Positions 8,112 to 17,445 of a stretch of 64,000 bases of DNA are shown here, piece by piece; the first letter of the stretch is position 1; each line of letters opens with the position of its first letter. Below the pieces are notes generated by a model, which made no database searches, was not told the DNA's origin, and saw only the letters and a list, made by a program, of their open reading frames with translations. Made by a program: the position numbers and the translations under genes. This DNA comes from Sphingobacteriales bacterium (GTDB lineage: Bacteria; Bacteroidota; Bacteroidia; Chitinophagales; Chitinophagaceae): assembly GCA_004144185.1 (NCBI GenBank), contig SEFP01000002.1, positions 186,001 to 250,000 on the forward strand. Direction: 5' to 3'.

Positions 8112-9703
8112 GCGACCTGGCCCGGTTGTGGCGGACGGTTCGCGACTTAAAACCCCGGATGATCGGCTACCGGCTAATCCGGTTCTTCTATCGGCCGACC
8201 CTATCAAACATTCCGGAATCCGCGGCTGCCGTGGCTTGTTCCTGGCCGCTTACGAGCTTCAGTCCGGTACCAGTTGCCGACCGGTATGATCCGGAATTTC
8301 AAACGTTCGAGACACTTAACTTACCTTCTGTTTCCGTTCACGATGCCGTCTGGACAGAGGGATTGCACGGTCTGCTTTGGAACTACCATCTCAACAGCCT
8401 GACCTGGCTGGAAGCGTTTTCAACGCCGGATGCCCGGGTAGATACCTTATTGGAGCGGCGGGCTATTTTGCCGCTTCACCGGCACGCGGATGCACCCTAC
8501 CCACAATCGTTGCGCATTTTTTCCCTGATCCGTTACCTGTTGCGGACTGAGATCAGATCTTCGGTTCTTTTACAAAAGCTCTGGACGGATTACCAGCAGC
8601 TACGGCGCGTTCCGGAATATCATTTAGACGGAAACCACCTGCTTGAGAATTTTCTGGCGGCTTACAGTGCGGCGTTGTTTTTCGGTGATAGCGCTCAGTT
8701 ACCCTTGTTGGAGCAACGCCTTTTAGAAGCGCTTCACCAACAGTTTTTGCAAGACGGTGGTCATTACGAGCGGAGCATTCATTATACCGCCCAGCTTACC
8801 GCATCGATGCTCAAAACCCTTGGCATCGCCCAACTGACCGGCAACGCCCTATCCTCGCTGGAAGCCCAACTAACGCAACTTATCAGCCGGGCATTGGGAT
8901 GGATGGAGGCGCTGCAATTCAGCGATGGCAGCTTTCCGGCATTCGGCGACAGTCACAGCCATCTGTTGCCTTCCTTGAATTTGTTGCTACAAAGCGCAGC
9001 TGAACTAAACGTATTTCCACAGGTACAACCGGTATCCGACTCGGGTTACTACCGGTTCCGGAATGCTGCTTTTGATTGTATTATTAATGCCGGAAGTCCG
9101 GCTCCGGCTCATCAGCCCGGCCATGCACACGCTGATGCCACCAGTTTTTGCCTGCACGTCGAAGGCCGTCCGCTGATTGTAGACACCGGCATTTCGACCT
9201 ACGAGCGTAATCAGCAAAGGCTTTCCGAACGGCAAAGTGCCGCCCACAATGTCCTTCAGCCACCGGGCGAAGACAGCGCAGAAGTCTGGGCCGCGTTCCG
9301 GATGGGTCGCAAACCACAGGTGACCCTACTGGAACGCACGTCCCGCCGGTTGGTGGTTCAACACGATGGATTCCGGAAGCATTGCCTGTTGGTCAGCCGC
9401 GTTTTTGATTTTGAAGAAAGATGCTTTACGCTGACGGAACGCGTTTCCGGAACCGCTGCCGGTATGGAAAGCCGATTGCATTTTCATCCCGATGTCATCG
9501 TGACCCTAGTCAATGAAACCACGTTTCAGGCGGAAGGGTTGGGCCTGCAAATCCGGTTTAGCGGTTTCAAAAAGGTGTCACAGTTTACCTACGACTGGTG
9601 TGGCGGGTTTAACTTGCGCCGCCCGGCTACTGCACTGGTTGCAGTGCTACAGCAGCCGGAAGCATCTATTTTCTTTCAAACGCTTTCTTTTTCTACGCCA
9701 TGA
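8090..9703 (+). CDS. Heparinase II/III-like polysaccharide lyase family protein
   Basis: About 537 residues. The N-terminal half is alpha-helical, as in the alpha/alpha toroid of uronate lyases (HLLENFLAAYSAALFFG, GGHYERSIHYTAQL). The C-terminal half carries the heparinase II/III beta-sheet signature PGHAHADATSFCLHVEGRPL, with His residues that bind metal or substrate, followed by DTGISTYE. No signal peptide is evident. The position before a UDP-GlcNAc 2-epimerase and a WecA-like transferase suggests a job in making or trimming a surface polysaccharide rather than in nutrition. The start overlaps the end of meaB; an ATG 15 bases further upstream (8075) is equally possible. The stop overlaps the next gene as ATGA. 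Confidence 0.85.
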   Translation: MAAFRRLSDLARLWRTVRDLKPRMIGYRLIRFFYRPTLSNIPESAAAVACSWPLTSFSPVPVADRYDPEFQTFETLNLPSVSVHDAVWTEGLHGLLWNYHLNSLTWLEAFSTPDARVDTLLERRAILPLHRHADAPYPQSLRIFSLIRYLLRTEIRSSVLLQKLWTDYQQLRRVPEYHLDGNHLLENFLAAYSAALFFGDSAQLPLLEQRLLEALHQQFLQDGGHYERSIHYTAQLTASMLKTLGIAQLTGNALSSLEAQLTQLISRALGWMEALQFSDGSFPAFGDSHSHLLPSLNLLLQSAAELNVFPQVQPVSDSGYYRFRNAAFDCIINAGSPAPAHQPGHAHADATSFCLHVEGRPLIVDTGISTYERNQQRLSERQSAAHNVLQPPGEDSAEVWAAFRMGRKPQVTLLERTSRRLVVQHDGFRKHCLLVSRVFDFEERCFTLTERVSGTAAGMESRLHFHPDVIVTLVNETTFQAEGLGLQIRFSGFKKVSQFTYDWCGGFNLRRPATALVAVLQQPEASIFFQTLSFSTP

Positions 9704-10776
9704 TTCTGGACGTCATTGCCGGTGCACGCCCAAACTATGTAAAGGTGGCGGCGCTGTATCATGCGTGGGCCGAATCAGCGCGTTTCCGGAAGGCCATTCA
9801 GTTTCGCCTTATTGAAACCGGACAACACACGGATACCCGGTTGAGCCTGGAAATAGCCCGGCAGCTGGGACTTCCCGTTCCTTACCAGCAGCTGGCTGCT
9901 CAAACAGGTCATCCGTCGCTTCTGACGGCCAGTATTCTGCAAGCGTACAGTACACACCTGCAGTCTGACCCGCCCGATCGGGTGCTGGTTGTGGGCGATG
10001 TCACCTCTACCCTGGCCTGTGCGCTGGCTGCCCGGCAAGGTGGCGTTCCGGTTGCCCACGTAGAAGCGGGCCTGCGCAGTCATGATGAATCGATGCCGGA
10101 GGAACTGAACCGGCAGCTGACCGATCACCTTTCGGATCTGTTATTTACCACCTCTGAACGGGCGGTGCAAAATCTGATGCAGGAAGGCATTGCCGCCGGG
10201 CGCATTCAGTTGGTTGGCAATACGATGATCGATACCTTGAAGCGTTTTAAGGCACAGGCAACGCCTCCGGCAGAAGCCGAACCGCTTCAACTGGAAGCCA
10301 ATCGTTTTTTCCTGCTGACCCTGCACCGGCCTTCCAATGTCGATCATGAAGATTCTTTTCTAAATCTGGTTCAGACTCTCTGTGAAGCGTTGCAACCGTT
10401 TCCGGTGGTGTTGCCGGTTCATCCCCGCACCGCAGCTGTTCTGGGCAGGGCGGCGATTCCGGACAATCTGCAGTTAATCGCTCCGCAGCCGTACCTGGAA
10501 TTTCTATGGCTGCTCCAACACAGCCGGGGAGTATTGACAGATTCAGGCGGCGTATCGGAAGAAGCCACCTATCTGCAAAAGCCGTGCTTAATTTTACGGG
10601 CGACCACCGAGCGGCCGGAGACGGTTGAAACCGGTTCGGGGGAATTGGAGCGGGAGGATCCGGAACGCCTGATGCAACTTTTAGCTAAGCTCAAAGTCTC
10701 AGCTTGGAAACAAGGGCAACTGCCACCGCTCTGGGATGGTCATGCCGCCGATCGGATTCTGGCTGCATTGCACTAA
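9700..10776 (+). CDS. wecB: UDP-N-acetylglucosamine 2-epimerase (non-hydrolysing)
   Basis: Interconverts UDP-GlcNAc and UDP-ManNAc in the cytoplasm, feeding enterobacterial-common-antigen-like, capsule or O-antigen sugars. Its 358 residues match the family length and motifs: an N-terminal GARPNYVK, TGQHTD, the VxHVEAGLRS segment with ExxNR (here EELNRQLTDHLSD), GNTMIDT, LTLHRPSNVD and the C-terminal TDSGGVSEEA loop that grips the UDP. It is translationally coupled to the heparinase-like gene through a 4-base ATGA overlap. Together with the downstream WecA/MraY-type transferase it points to an N-acetylhexosamine-containing surface glycan. Confidence 0.94.
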   Translation: MILDVIAGARPNYVKVAALYHAWAESARFRKAIQFRLIETGQHTDTRLSLEIARQLGLPVPYQQLAAQTGHPSLLTASILQAYSTHLQSDPPDRVLVVGDVTSTLACALAARQGGVPVAHVEAGLRSHDESMPEELNRQLTDHLSDLLFTTSERAVQNLMQEGIAAGRIQLVGNTMIDTLKRFKAQATPPAEAEPLQLEANRFFLLTLHRPSNVDHEDSFLNLVQTLCEALQPFPVVLPVHPRTAAVLGRAAIPDNLQLIAPQPYLEFLWLLQHSRGVLTDSGGVSEEATYLQKPCLILRATTERPETVETGSGELEREDPERLMQLLAKLKVSAWKQGQLPPLWDGHAADRILAALH

Positions 10777-10856
10777 GGCAGTTGCTTTTATCCCACTCAT
10801 AAGAAAAACACATACAACAAATAGCCGGATTTACTTTAGAATCTAAGGCTAAAAGT

Positions 10857-10864
10857 TACTTTTG
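10857..10864 (+). promoter_or_regulatory. Bacteroidota -7 promoter element upstream of the WecA-like gene
   Basis: TACTTTTG matches TAnnTTTG and lies 18 bases before the ATG at 10882, in the only sizeable gap (105 bases) of the polysaccharide cluster. The transferase gene therefore probably has its own promoter. Confidence 0.5.
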
Positions 10865-10881
10865 CACCACGACTCTCCGGA

Positions 10882-12006
10882 ATGCATTACTTCTCCACTT
10901 ATTTCTCGGCTATCGCCTCTTTTTTCAGCGCCTTTCTAATGGCCTGTTTTGCTATTCCGAGAATTATTTATGTAGCCAAGAAGAAGCGTTTACTAGACAG
11001 GCCTGATAACAATCGTAAGGTGCATACCCGGGTGATTCCGAACCTGGGCGGAATTGGGATTTTCTTTGCTTACATCATCAGTTCTTCGCTGTTTGTAAAT
11101 CCGGTTGCGTTTCCGGACTGGAGTTATATGTCTGCGGCCACAATGCTGCTGTTTTTCGCGGGTGCCAAGGATGATCTCGTCGAGCTGAGTCCGTACAAAA
11201 AGTTTCTGGCGCAGGCGCTGACCGCAGCGATTGTCGTGTACTTCGCTGGCATCCGGATCGACTCGCTTCATGGTTTATTTGGCGTTTATGATATCCCGGC
11301 TTGGTTTGGATCCGTGTTCACGATTGTCGGTTGCGTATTTGTGACCAATGCGTTCAACCTGATTGACGGCATCGACGGTCTGGCAGGCAGTATCAGTCTG
11401 CTCGCCAGTCTGGTATTGGGCTGCGTATTTTTCTCCGGCAGTGCCTACAGCGAAGCGATTCTGTGTTTTTCACTGGGTGGAGCCATTGGCGGGTTTCTGT
11501 TATTTAATAAGCCACCAGCCCGCATTTTTATGGGGGATACCGGTTCTCTAATCATCGGTTTTACCCTCGCGGTGTTGTGCGTTTTGGTCGTCAGCCGGGT
11601 GAACGATGCGCCACAAAATTTCAAGGTAGTTCACAGTCCGGTAGGTGCCTTGCTGCTTTCCCTGGCCGTACTGTTTGTACCGTTGTTTGACACCTTCCGG
11701 GTCTTTACCGTGCGTATCATGAAAGGACATTCGCCGTTTAAAGCCGACCGCACGCACCTGCATCACTATCTGCTCGACCTCGGGTTTTCACATGGCAAAG
11801 CCGTTCTGATCCTGATTGGCGCCAATTTGTTTATCTTGGCCGTGGCCTACCTGTTGCAGGATATCAATGCGCATCTGGCTATTATGACTATGATCATCGT
11901 AGCATTCGGGTTGTTTTTGATTCTGTTTTTCCTACGTCACCGGAAGATCGATCCCCATATCAAGCCGATCCGGAAACTGATTCCACGCCGCGAACCGGTC
12001 TCCTGA
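10882..12006 (+). CDS. MraY/WecA family undecaprenyl-phosphate sugar-1-phosphate transferase
   Basis: Polytopic inner-membrane enzyme (374 residues, about ten helices) of the polyprenyl-phosphate N-acetylhexosamine-1-phosphate transferase family, which starts lipid-linked glycan synthesis by moving a sugar-1-phosphate from a UDP-sugar to undecaprenyl phosphate. Visible signatures are the first cytoplasmic Asp-rich motif (AGAKDDLVEL), the catalytic NAFNLIDGIDGLAG (from about residue 157), the FMGDTGSL motif, and the His-rich C-terminal loop DRTHLHHYLL. That loop is typical of WecA/TagO rather than MraY. The neighbouring wecB supports a UDP-GlcNAc-based surface polymer. The substrate cannot be read from sequence alone. 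Confidence 0.88.
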   Translation: MHYFSTYFSAIASFFSAFLMACFAIPRIIYVAKKKRLLDRPDNNRKVHTRVIPNLGGIGIFFAYIISSSLFVNPVAFPDWSYMSAATMLLFFAGAKDDLVELSPYKKFLAQALTAAIVVYFAGIRIDSLHGLFGVYDIPAWFGSVFTIVGCVFVTNAFNLIDGIDGLAGSISLLASLVLGCVFFSGSAYSEAILCFSLGGAIGGFLLFNKPPARIFMGDTGSLIIGFTLAVLCVLVVSRVNDAPQNFKVVHSPVGALLLSLAVLFVPLFDTFRVFTVRIMKGHSPFKADRTHLHHYLLDLGFSHGKAVLILIGANLFILAVAYLLQDINAHLAIMTMIIVAFGLFLILFFLRHRKIDPHIKPIRKLIPRREPVS

Positions 12007-12034
12007 GTGTTGAATCTTAACTAAAAGGCCTTAT

Positions 12035-12066
12035 AAAAAAGCACCGCTGGTAGCGGTGCTTTTTTA
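12035..12066 (+). terminator. Strong terminator between the WecA-like gene and guaA
   Basis: An 8-bp GC-rich core stem, GCACCGCT / AGCGGTGC, with a 3-base loop is flanked by A and T runs on both sides. It can act in both directions between these converging genes. Confidence 0.9.
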
Positions 12067-12112
12067 TAACTGGTGATCTGGTTTTCATCAGACCGGAGTC
12101 ATTTCGTCTGTA

Positions 12113-13657
12113 TTATTCCCACTCAATCGTAGCCGGTGGCTTCGACGAGATGTCGTACACCACCCGGTTGATGCCGCGAACGCGGTTGATAATATCATTG
12201 GAAATTTTGCCCAGCAGTTCATACGGCAGGTGTACCCAGTCGGCGGTCATACCATCGACGCTGCTCACAGCGCGCAGGGCTACTGTAAACTCATAGGTGC
12301 GTTCATCGCCCATAACGCCGACGCTTTGAACCGGCAGCAGGATCGCTCCGGCCTGCCAGATTTTCGGATACCAGCCCGAGTCGCGCAGATGCTGGATGTA
12401 GATCGCATCCGCTTCCTGCAACATAATGGCTTTTTCTTCAGAAACGGCGCCCAGAATGCGAATGCCCAGTCCGGGTCCGGGAAACGGATGCCGCTGCAAA
12501 AACAGATCGTCGATGCCCAGTTCTTTGCCAACCCGGCGCACTTCGTCTTTGAACAACGCCCGAAGCGGCTCGACCAGTTGCATATGCATTTTTTCCGGAA
12601 GCCCGCCTACGTTGTGGTGACTTTTGATGGTGGCCGACGGCCCGTGAACCGACAAACTTTCGATCACATCCGGGTAGATCGTTCCCTGCCCCAGAAACCC
12701 GACGTCCTGTAAGTCGTTGGCTTCTTCCTGAAAGATGTCAATAAAGAGGCCACCGATGATTTTACGCTTGGTTTCCGGATCCGACACACCAGCCAGTGCG
12801 CTGTAAAACCGGTCTTTGGCAGTAATGCCTTTGGTATTCAGTCCCAGATGCTTGTACCCATCAAGCACCTGTTGAAACTCGTCTTTCCGAAGCAGACCGT
12901 TGTCTACAAAAATGCAATACAACCGGTCGCCAATGGCCCGGTGTACCAGCGTAGCCGCCACGGTGCTATCTACCCCACCGCTCAGCGCCATGACCACTTT
13001 ACCCGCAGGGCCGACCTGCACCTGGATTTTCTCGACGACTTCTGTGATAAATGAAGCAGGGGTCCATTCGGCCTTGCAACCGCAGATATCGATCAGGAAG
13101 TTTTTAATCAGCTGGCGGCCATCCGTAGAGTGTGTGACTTCGGGGTGAAACTGAATGCCATAGACCGGATGCATTCCGGAACGGTCGGACGCTTTATACG
13201 CCGCTACCGGAATGGATTCCGTGGTCGCAATCACCTCATAACCTTCCGGAAGTTCTTTAATCGAATCGGAGTGGCTCATCCAGACCTGCGAACCGTGTGC
13301 AACGGTAGCCAGCAACGGATCGCTGCTTACCATGTTTTGCAGGTGTGCCCGGCCGTACTCACGGTGAGTTGATTTGCCGACGTGTCCGCCGTTTTGCTGG
13401 GCAATAAGTTGCGCCCCGTAGCATACGCCCAGTACCGGCACCTGGCGGGCCATTTCAGCCACATCAGGCTTCGGCGCTTTTTCATCATTCACCGAAAACG
13501 GGCTTCCGGACAGGATGATGCCTTTGAGGTTCGGCGTGTAGGTTACCGGTTTGGTACAGGGTTGAATCTCGCAGTACACATTGAGCTCGCGCACGGCACG
13601 GGCAATCAACTGGGTGTACTGAGAGCCGAAATCGAGGATCAGAATCGTGTCCAACAT
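12113..13657 (-). CDS. guaA: GMP synthase (glutamine-hydrolysing)
   Basis: Converts XMP to GMP using glutamine and ATP, the last step of GMP synthesis. The 514-residue protein has the class I glutamine amidotransferase domain first (nucleophile Cys79 in GVCYGAQ; His171 and Glu173 in QFHPEVTHS). The ATP-pyrophosphatase domain follows with the P-loop SGGVDST (from residue 226), then the C-terminal dimerisation domain ending PPATIEWE, the canonical GuaA terminus. All catalytic residues are present and the length is standard. It converges on the WecA-like gene. No purine riboswitch is apparent in the 95-base gap upstream. Confidence 0.97.
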   Translation of the reverse strand: MLDTILILDFGSQYTQLIARAVRELNVYCEIQPCTKPVTYTPNLKGIILSGSPFSVNDEKAPKPDVAEMARQVPVLGVCYGAQLIAQQNGGHVGKSTHREYGRAHLQNMVSSDPLLATVAHGSQVWMSHSDSIKELPEGYEVIATTESIPVAAYKASDRSGMHPVYGIQFHPEVTHSTDGRQLIKNFLIDICGCKAEWTPASFITEVVEKIQVQVGPAGKVVMALSGGVDSTVAATLVHRAIGDRLYCIFVDNGLLRKDEFQQVLDGYKHLGLNTKGITAKDRFYSALAGVSDPETKRKIIGGLFIDIFQEEANDLQDVGFLGQGTIYPDVIESLSVHGPSATIKSHHNVGGLPEKMHMQLVEPLRALFKDEVRRVGKELGIDDLFLQRHPFPGPGLGIRILGAVSEEKAIMLQEADAIYIQHLRDSGWYPKIWQAGAILLPVQSVGVMGDERTYEFTVALRAVSSVDGMTADWVHLPYELLGKISNDIINRVRGINRVVYDISSKPPATIEWE

Positions 13658-13695
13658 GTGGAGGAGAAGGGCAAAAAATCAGGATAAAATTAAAA

Positions 13696-13736
13696 AACCT
13701 GTTTCGGCATCTGGCTGGCAAATGCAGAAACAGGTT
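13696..13736 (-). terminator. Terminator of the DUF3467 gene
   Basis: A 10-bp stem (AACCTGTTTC at 13696 against GAAACAGGTT ending at 13736) has a 21-base loop and is followed on the minus strand by a T run (complement of 13691-13696). A TTCCGGAA octamer (13740-13747) sits between the stop codon and the hairpin. Confidence 0.75.
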
Positions 13737-13752
13737 GGCTTCCGGAAGCGGA

Positions 13753-14073
13753 TTAGGCTTGTCCGGCAGGGCCGCCAAAGGTTACGGGCATGTCAGCAGG
13801 CATAGCACCGTTTTCCTTGATCAGGCCGTTTGCAGCTTCGTAGCGTTTGATATTGTCTACCAGTGCCAGCATCAGTCGCTTGGCGTGGTGAGGCGTCATA
13901 ACGATACGGCTTTTCACTTTTGCCTTTGGAAGGTTTGGCATTACGTTGACGAAGTCCATTACAAACTCGGCAAACGAGTGATTGATGATGGCCAGATTGG
14001 CATACAGTCCATCAGCAATGTCTTCCGTCAGCTCAATGTTTAATTGCTGGTCAATTTGATTGGTATCTTCCAT
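13753..14073 (-). CDS. DUF3467 domain protein
   Basis: A 106-residue acidic cytosolic protein recognisable as DUF3467 from IADGLYANLAIINHSFAEFVMDF and the later SRIVMTPHHAKRL. It is a small, broadly conserved family with no established function that is common as a single gene in Bacteroidota. It is monocistronic here: its own promoter element lies upstream at 14114-14121 and a terminator lies downstream. Confidence 0.9.
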   Translation of the reverse strand: MEDTNQIDQQLNIELTEDIADGLYANLAIINHSFAEFVMDFVNVMPNLPKAKVKSRIVMTPHHAKRLMLALVDNIKRYEAANGLIKENGAMPADMPVTFGGPAGQA

Positions 14074-14113
14074 GAGAACGTCTGGTATAAGGGATTTAAG
14101 AAATTAGGTGGCG

Positions 14114-14121
14114 CAAAAGTA
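14114..14121 (-). promoter_or_regulatory. Bacteroidota -7 element upstream of the DUF3467 gene
   Basis: On the minus strand this reads TACTTTTG, within the same TACTTTTGC context seen at 10857 and 51418, 40 bases before the start codon. Confidence 0.55.
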
Positions 14122-14175
14122 GGTTAGAAAGCGGGCTTTTTTTGGAATCCTTCCGGAGCGGTGTAGCTTGCAGGG

Positions 14176-14766
14176 GTGAGAGTTTTTTGCTTTGCTGCCG
14201 CAGTTTTATCCCTGACCGCCTGCCGCCCGACCGAGCCGGTGCCCAAGCCCCGTGGCTATGCGCGCATTGAGCTTCCGGAACAGCATCAATACCAGCTTTT
14301 TAACGATCCGGCGTTTCCGTATGCCTTCGAGTATGCCCGTATGGCCCGCATCAGTCAGGATACGGCACTGGTGCGCGAGCGTCCGGAAAACCGGTACTGG
14401 CTGAACGTGGATTATCCCAGCCTGAATGCCAGCATCTACCTCAGCTACAACCAGATGCAGGGCCGTCAGGACCTGGCCAAACTGCTGGAAGATGCGCATT
14501 TCATGAGCTTTTACCACAGCAAGCGTGCCGATTATGTGAAAGACAACACCTACCGGAACGAGTATGGGGTAACCGGGATTGCATATGAATGGGGCGGCGC
14601 ATCGGCCTCTGCCTATCAGTTTATTGCAACAGACAGTACCCGTCATTTTCTGCGCGGCGCTTTGTACTTTAATGTCACGCCCAATGCCGACTCCTTGAAG
14701 CCAGCCACCGCCTTTATTGAAGAAGACGTGACGCACCTGATGAAAACCCTGCAGTTCCGGCCTTAA
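14176..14766 (+). CDS. gldD: Gliding motility lipoprotein GldD
   Basis: A 196-residue outer-envelope lipoprotein of the Bacteroidota gliding/T9SS accessory set. It has a short signal with the lipobox LTAC (Cys near residue 16), followed by the family-defining KPRGYARIELPEQHQYQ and a conserved core (LNVDYPSLNASIYLSY, then YNVTGxAYEWGG-like residues). Loss of GldD abolishes gliding in Flavobacterium. The start codon is GTG. Its presence agrees with the T9SS sorting domains of several large proteins in the window. Confidence 0.9.
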   Translation: MRVFCFAAAVLSLTACRPTEPVPKPRGYARIELPEQHQYQLFNDPAFPYAFEYARMARISQDTALVRERPENRYWLNVDYPSLNASIYLSYNQMQGRQDLAKLLEDAHFMSFYHSKRADYVKDNTYRNEYGVTGIAYEWGGASASAYQFIATDSTRHFLRGALYFNVTPNADSLKPATAFIEEDVTHLMKTLQFRP

Positions 14767-14782
14767 TTTCGCGACCCGTTCC

Positions 14783-14854
14783 GGCTGCGTAGTTCAATGG
14801 ATAGAATAGCTCATTCCTAACGAGTTGATACAGGTTCGATTCCTGTCGCGGCTA
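14783..14854 (+). tRNA. tRNA-Arg (anticodon CCT)
   Basis: The cloverleaf was folded by hand. The acceptor GGCTGCG pairs with CGCGGCT (two G-T wobbles), the D-stem GTTC pairs with GAAT, and the anticodon loop TTCCTAA has CCT at the three central positions. There is a 4-base variable loop and a T-arm ACAGG-TTCGATT-CCTGT. The discriminator is A and the 3' CCA is not encoded. The anticodon stem has one A-C mismatch at the loop-closing pair. It reads the AGG codon. It starts 16 bases after gldD. Confidence 0.88.
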
Positions 14855-15283
14855 TCCCTGTGTTTTGACCTGTGGTCAAATTTTGGCAGAACCTCTTTAA
14901 ACAGTAGGGTTCTGCTTTTTTCATTTGAGGGCTTTCGCCAAATTTTAGGAGCCTCAACGTAGTTTGCCCGAAGAATACCCAAAGAATTTTTTGGGCATTT
15001 TAGAATTGTTCGAGCAATGAAAGCTGTCACGTTTATGCAGTAGTTATAACTGCGAGTCCATACCAAATCTACAATTGTATATCCTGGTTCCAGACCCTGT
15101 TTTTAGTGTTCCGGAACGTAATTACAAAGTCATATGGCACATTAGTTACAAGCAATAGTTCGCACTCACAAAAATTGTCACTACTAAGGTTATTCGTTTT
15201 TGTGGAACAAATCCTGGAACCTTGGAGTGTCAATCGCCTTTTTCAGCATCGCGGCTTGATTTTGCAACCTTGCGGGGTAACGT
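14855..15283. other. Non-coding stretch after tRNA-Arg, with terminator and a GAGTGCGAAC-type site
   Basis: It holds a terminator-like hairpin (14886-14893 against 14908-14915, then six T), one TTCCGGAA (15109-15116), and one reverse-oriented copy of the ten-base motif described under the regulatory entries (15158-15167), about 117 bases before the next gene. No credible gene is present; a 90-codon antisense frame overlapping the tRNA is judged spurious. Confidence 0.7.
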
Positions 15284-17020
15284 ATGAAGTTTACGCGAAC
15301 CGCACTTTCTATTATCCTGTTTGTTGTACTGCTTGTTGTTGGCGGTGTGTGGTATTTAAAAACCTATCTGAAGCAAACGCACCCTGTAAATGCGCCGCCC
15401 GTCACCCAAAAAGAAGTGTCTCCGCTCGATCTCCGTCCGGCGGCTATTGCCAAACTGCAACAACTGGTAGAAGCCGGCTCCGATAGTCTGTATCAGCTTC
15501 GCATCGATTCGCTGCTTACCGATATCACCACCGGGACCCTTATTTTAAAAGGAGTTGCTATCCGGCCCGACAGTGTCGTTATCCAATCCATGCAGGCTCA
15601 AAAAAGGCTTCCGGATGATGTGTACCACATTTCGCTTTCCAGCCTTCGCATCACCGGCATCGGGCTTTCCGATATCCTGCACCGCCGTGATCTTTCCCTG
15701 CAATCCATTGTTTGTACCCATCCGCAAATTACCGTATACCACCGCCGGCAATCGTACAACGCCGGGAAGCGGGCGACCGCAAAGGATCAAACCCTTTTCA
15801 GCCGCCTTCAGGGCCAGATAGACCGGCTGGCGATTGACAGCGTTTCCATCACCGGTGGCAGTCTGACCGATAACAGCGACGGCACTACCCGCACCTATCA
15901 GAATGTATCGGTTGCACTCCGGGAGATCCTTATAGATTCTACTACGGAGCAGGATCCGTCCCGTTTTCTGTTTGCGAAAAGGTCTTTATTGCAGGCTGGT
16001 AAAATCACGCTGCCTGCCGGTAAAAGCCGGTATGATATTAGCATCGGCGGCATTGCCGTTTCGGGCGAAAAGCAGCAGCTGCACATCCAAAATCTGACCC
16101 TGAAACCGCAGGGCGGAAAAGCCGGGTTCCTGCGTCATCAGAAGCACCGGATAGAGGTGTTCGACCTTGCTGTTCCGGCGCTTACGCTCAACGGTGTGGA
16201 TTGGTGGGCGGCGGCACACGGCGAATCGCTACTGGCACAGGAAGCAGAGATCACCGGCGTGAACGGATACATTTATTTCGACCGACGCCTGCCGAAATCG
16301 GGGTCCGTCAAGAAAGCTAATTTTCCCCAGCAGTTGCTCGCCGATCTTAAAATGCCTCTTTCTATAAAGCGGGTACGCATCAAAAAATCCAACCTTGCGT
16401 ATGAAGAATTTGCACCTGAAAGCGGCTCGTCCGGCAGGATTACTTTCAATAACATCAATGCGGTAGCCCAGGGCTTTACCAATCTGCCGGCCGAAATAGC
16501 GTCTCGTCCTACTGCCCGTTTCGAGGCCACCTGCCGGTTTATGAATGCCACCGATTTGTCGGTACAGATGGAATTTGCGCTGCCCTCAAGAAAGCGGGGC
16601 GCGTTTAAGGTCGATCTGGCCGTTGGCCGGATCACGCCGGCAATGGTGAATTCTTTTGCGGAACCTATGGGTCTGGTGCGCATCACAAGTGGTCAGGCAC
16701 AATACGCAAAGGCCCATATTGAGGGAAACAACAGTGCCCTTCAGGGAACCCTTGCCGCTGCTTATACCGATCTGCATATCATGCCCCTGAAGGCGGCAGA
16801 TCATCCGAAAGAAGGCCTGAAAAGCAAGCGGATTACGGGCACGCTTGCAAATATGCTATTTGTAAAAGACAACAATCCTTCGAGGGGAAACAATCTGCGG
16901 CAGCCGAGCTTTGAACTGAACCGGAGTGCTGATGGCAGCAGCTTTTTCAATTTTGTGTGGTCTGGCATCCGGCTGGGATTGTTTAAAACCATTGGCCTGC
17001 CGGCACGACTGACAGAGTAA
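15284..17020 (+). CDS. AsmA-like membrane-anchored periplasmic protein, function unknown
   Basis: A 578-residue protein with one N-terminal transmembrane helix (residues about 7-25) and a long beta-rich periplasmic portion with repeated short strands such as LTDITTGTLILKGVAIRPDS and ITGGSLTDNSDGTTRTYQNVSV. This layout resembles AsmA/DUF748-type proteins, which bridge or influence the outer membrane; the family match is by general character only. A single reverse-oriented GAGTGCGAAC-type site lies about 117 bases upstream and a possible -7 element (TGATTTTG) about 20 bases upstream. It appears monocistronic. The 3' flank (17021-17445) holds no further gene. Confidence 0.6.
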   Translation: MKFTRTALSIILFVVLLVVGGVWYLKTYLKQTHPVNAPPVTQKEVSPLDLRPAAIAKLQQLVEAGSDSLYQLRIDSLLTDITTGTLILKGVAIRPDSVVIQSMQAQKRLPDDVYHISLSSLRITGIGLSDILHRRDLSLQSIVCTHPQITVYHRRQSYNAGKRATAKDQTLFSRLQGQIDRLAIDSVSITGGSLTDNSDGTTRTYQNVSVALREILIDSTTEQDPSRFLFAKRSLLQAGKITLPAGKSRYDISIGGIAVSGEKQQLHIQNLTLKPQGGKAGFLRHQKHRIEVFDLAVPALTLNGVDWWAAAHGESLLAQEAEITGVNGYIYFDRRLPKSGSVKKANFPQQLLADLKMPLSIKRVRIKKSNLAYEEFAPESGSSGRITFNNINAVAQGFTNLPAEIASRPTARFEATCRFMNATDLSVQMEFALPSRKRGAFKVDLAVGRITPAMVNSFAEPMGLVRITSGQAQYAKAHIEGNNSALQGTLAAAYTDLHIMPLKAADHPKEGLKSKRITGTLANMLFVKDNNPSRGNNLRQPSFELNRSADGSSFFNFVWSGIRLGLFKTIGLPARLTE

Positions 17021-17445
17021 ATACAAAGGAATTAAATCATCCCCTCTGCAGAAAGCATTCATTACAGGGGCAAATCTTGTATGCTTTGGCTTTTTTCTTG
17101 CGGGCGCTTCCAACTGTGCTGTCAGTGAATAGGTGTTATGGAGGAATATTACCGACGCCAATGTGCCGGGCAAAGTGACCATTTTTCGCACGTAGCTTTT
17201 TGATGGCTGGCCTCCGGACCCGTATGCTGATTATGAAGGTGATTGATGCCACCTTTTTTATGGGTTTGGAAGCATCCTTTGGGAACCTTTTCGGGCGTAT
17301 TTGACCCGTTTATCAACTTTTAAGGCCCGGTCATCAACTTTTAACCTGGGGGCTGATTCCGGAAAATACCTTTACTGCATGGATGGGCAAGGCGCTGTTT
17401 AGCCCCCTAGCTGAAGTGGTTTCAGCACCCTCTTACAAATTTTAT
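17021..17445. other. Non-coding stretch before the giant beta-helix gene
   Basis: 425 bases without a credible gene. They hold a weak hairpin (AAAGCAT near 17053 and ATGCTTT near 17080, followed by T-rich sequence), the 11-mer TCAACTTTTAA twice (17312-17345), and one TTCCGGAA at 17357-17364, about 80 bases before the start codon. The A/T-rich tract before the octamer could hold the promoter; no clear TAnnTTTG was found. Confidence 0.5.

Noticed and set aside
14794-15066. 90-codon minus-strand frame over the tRNA-Arg
   Set aside because: It includes the antisense of the tRNA; no domain or promoter supports it, and no integrase or att duplication is visible next to the tRNA.
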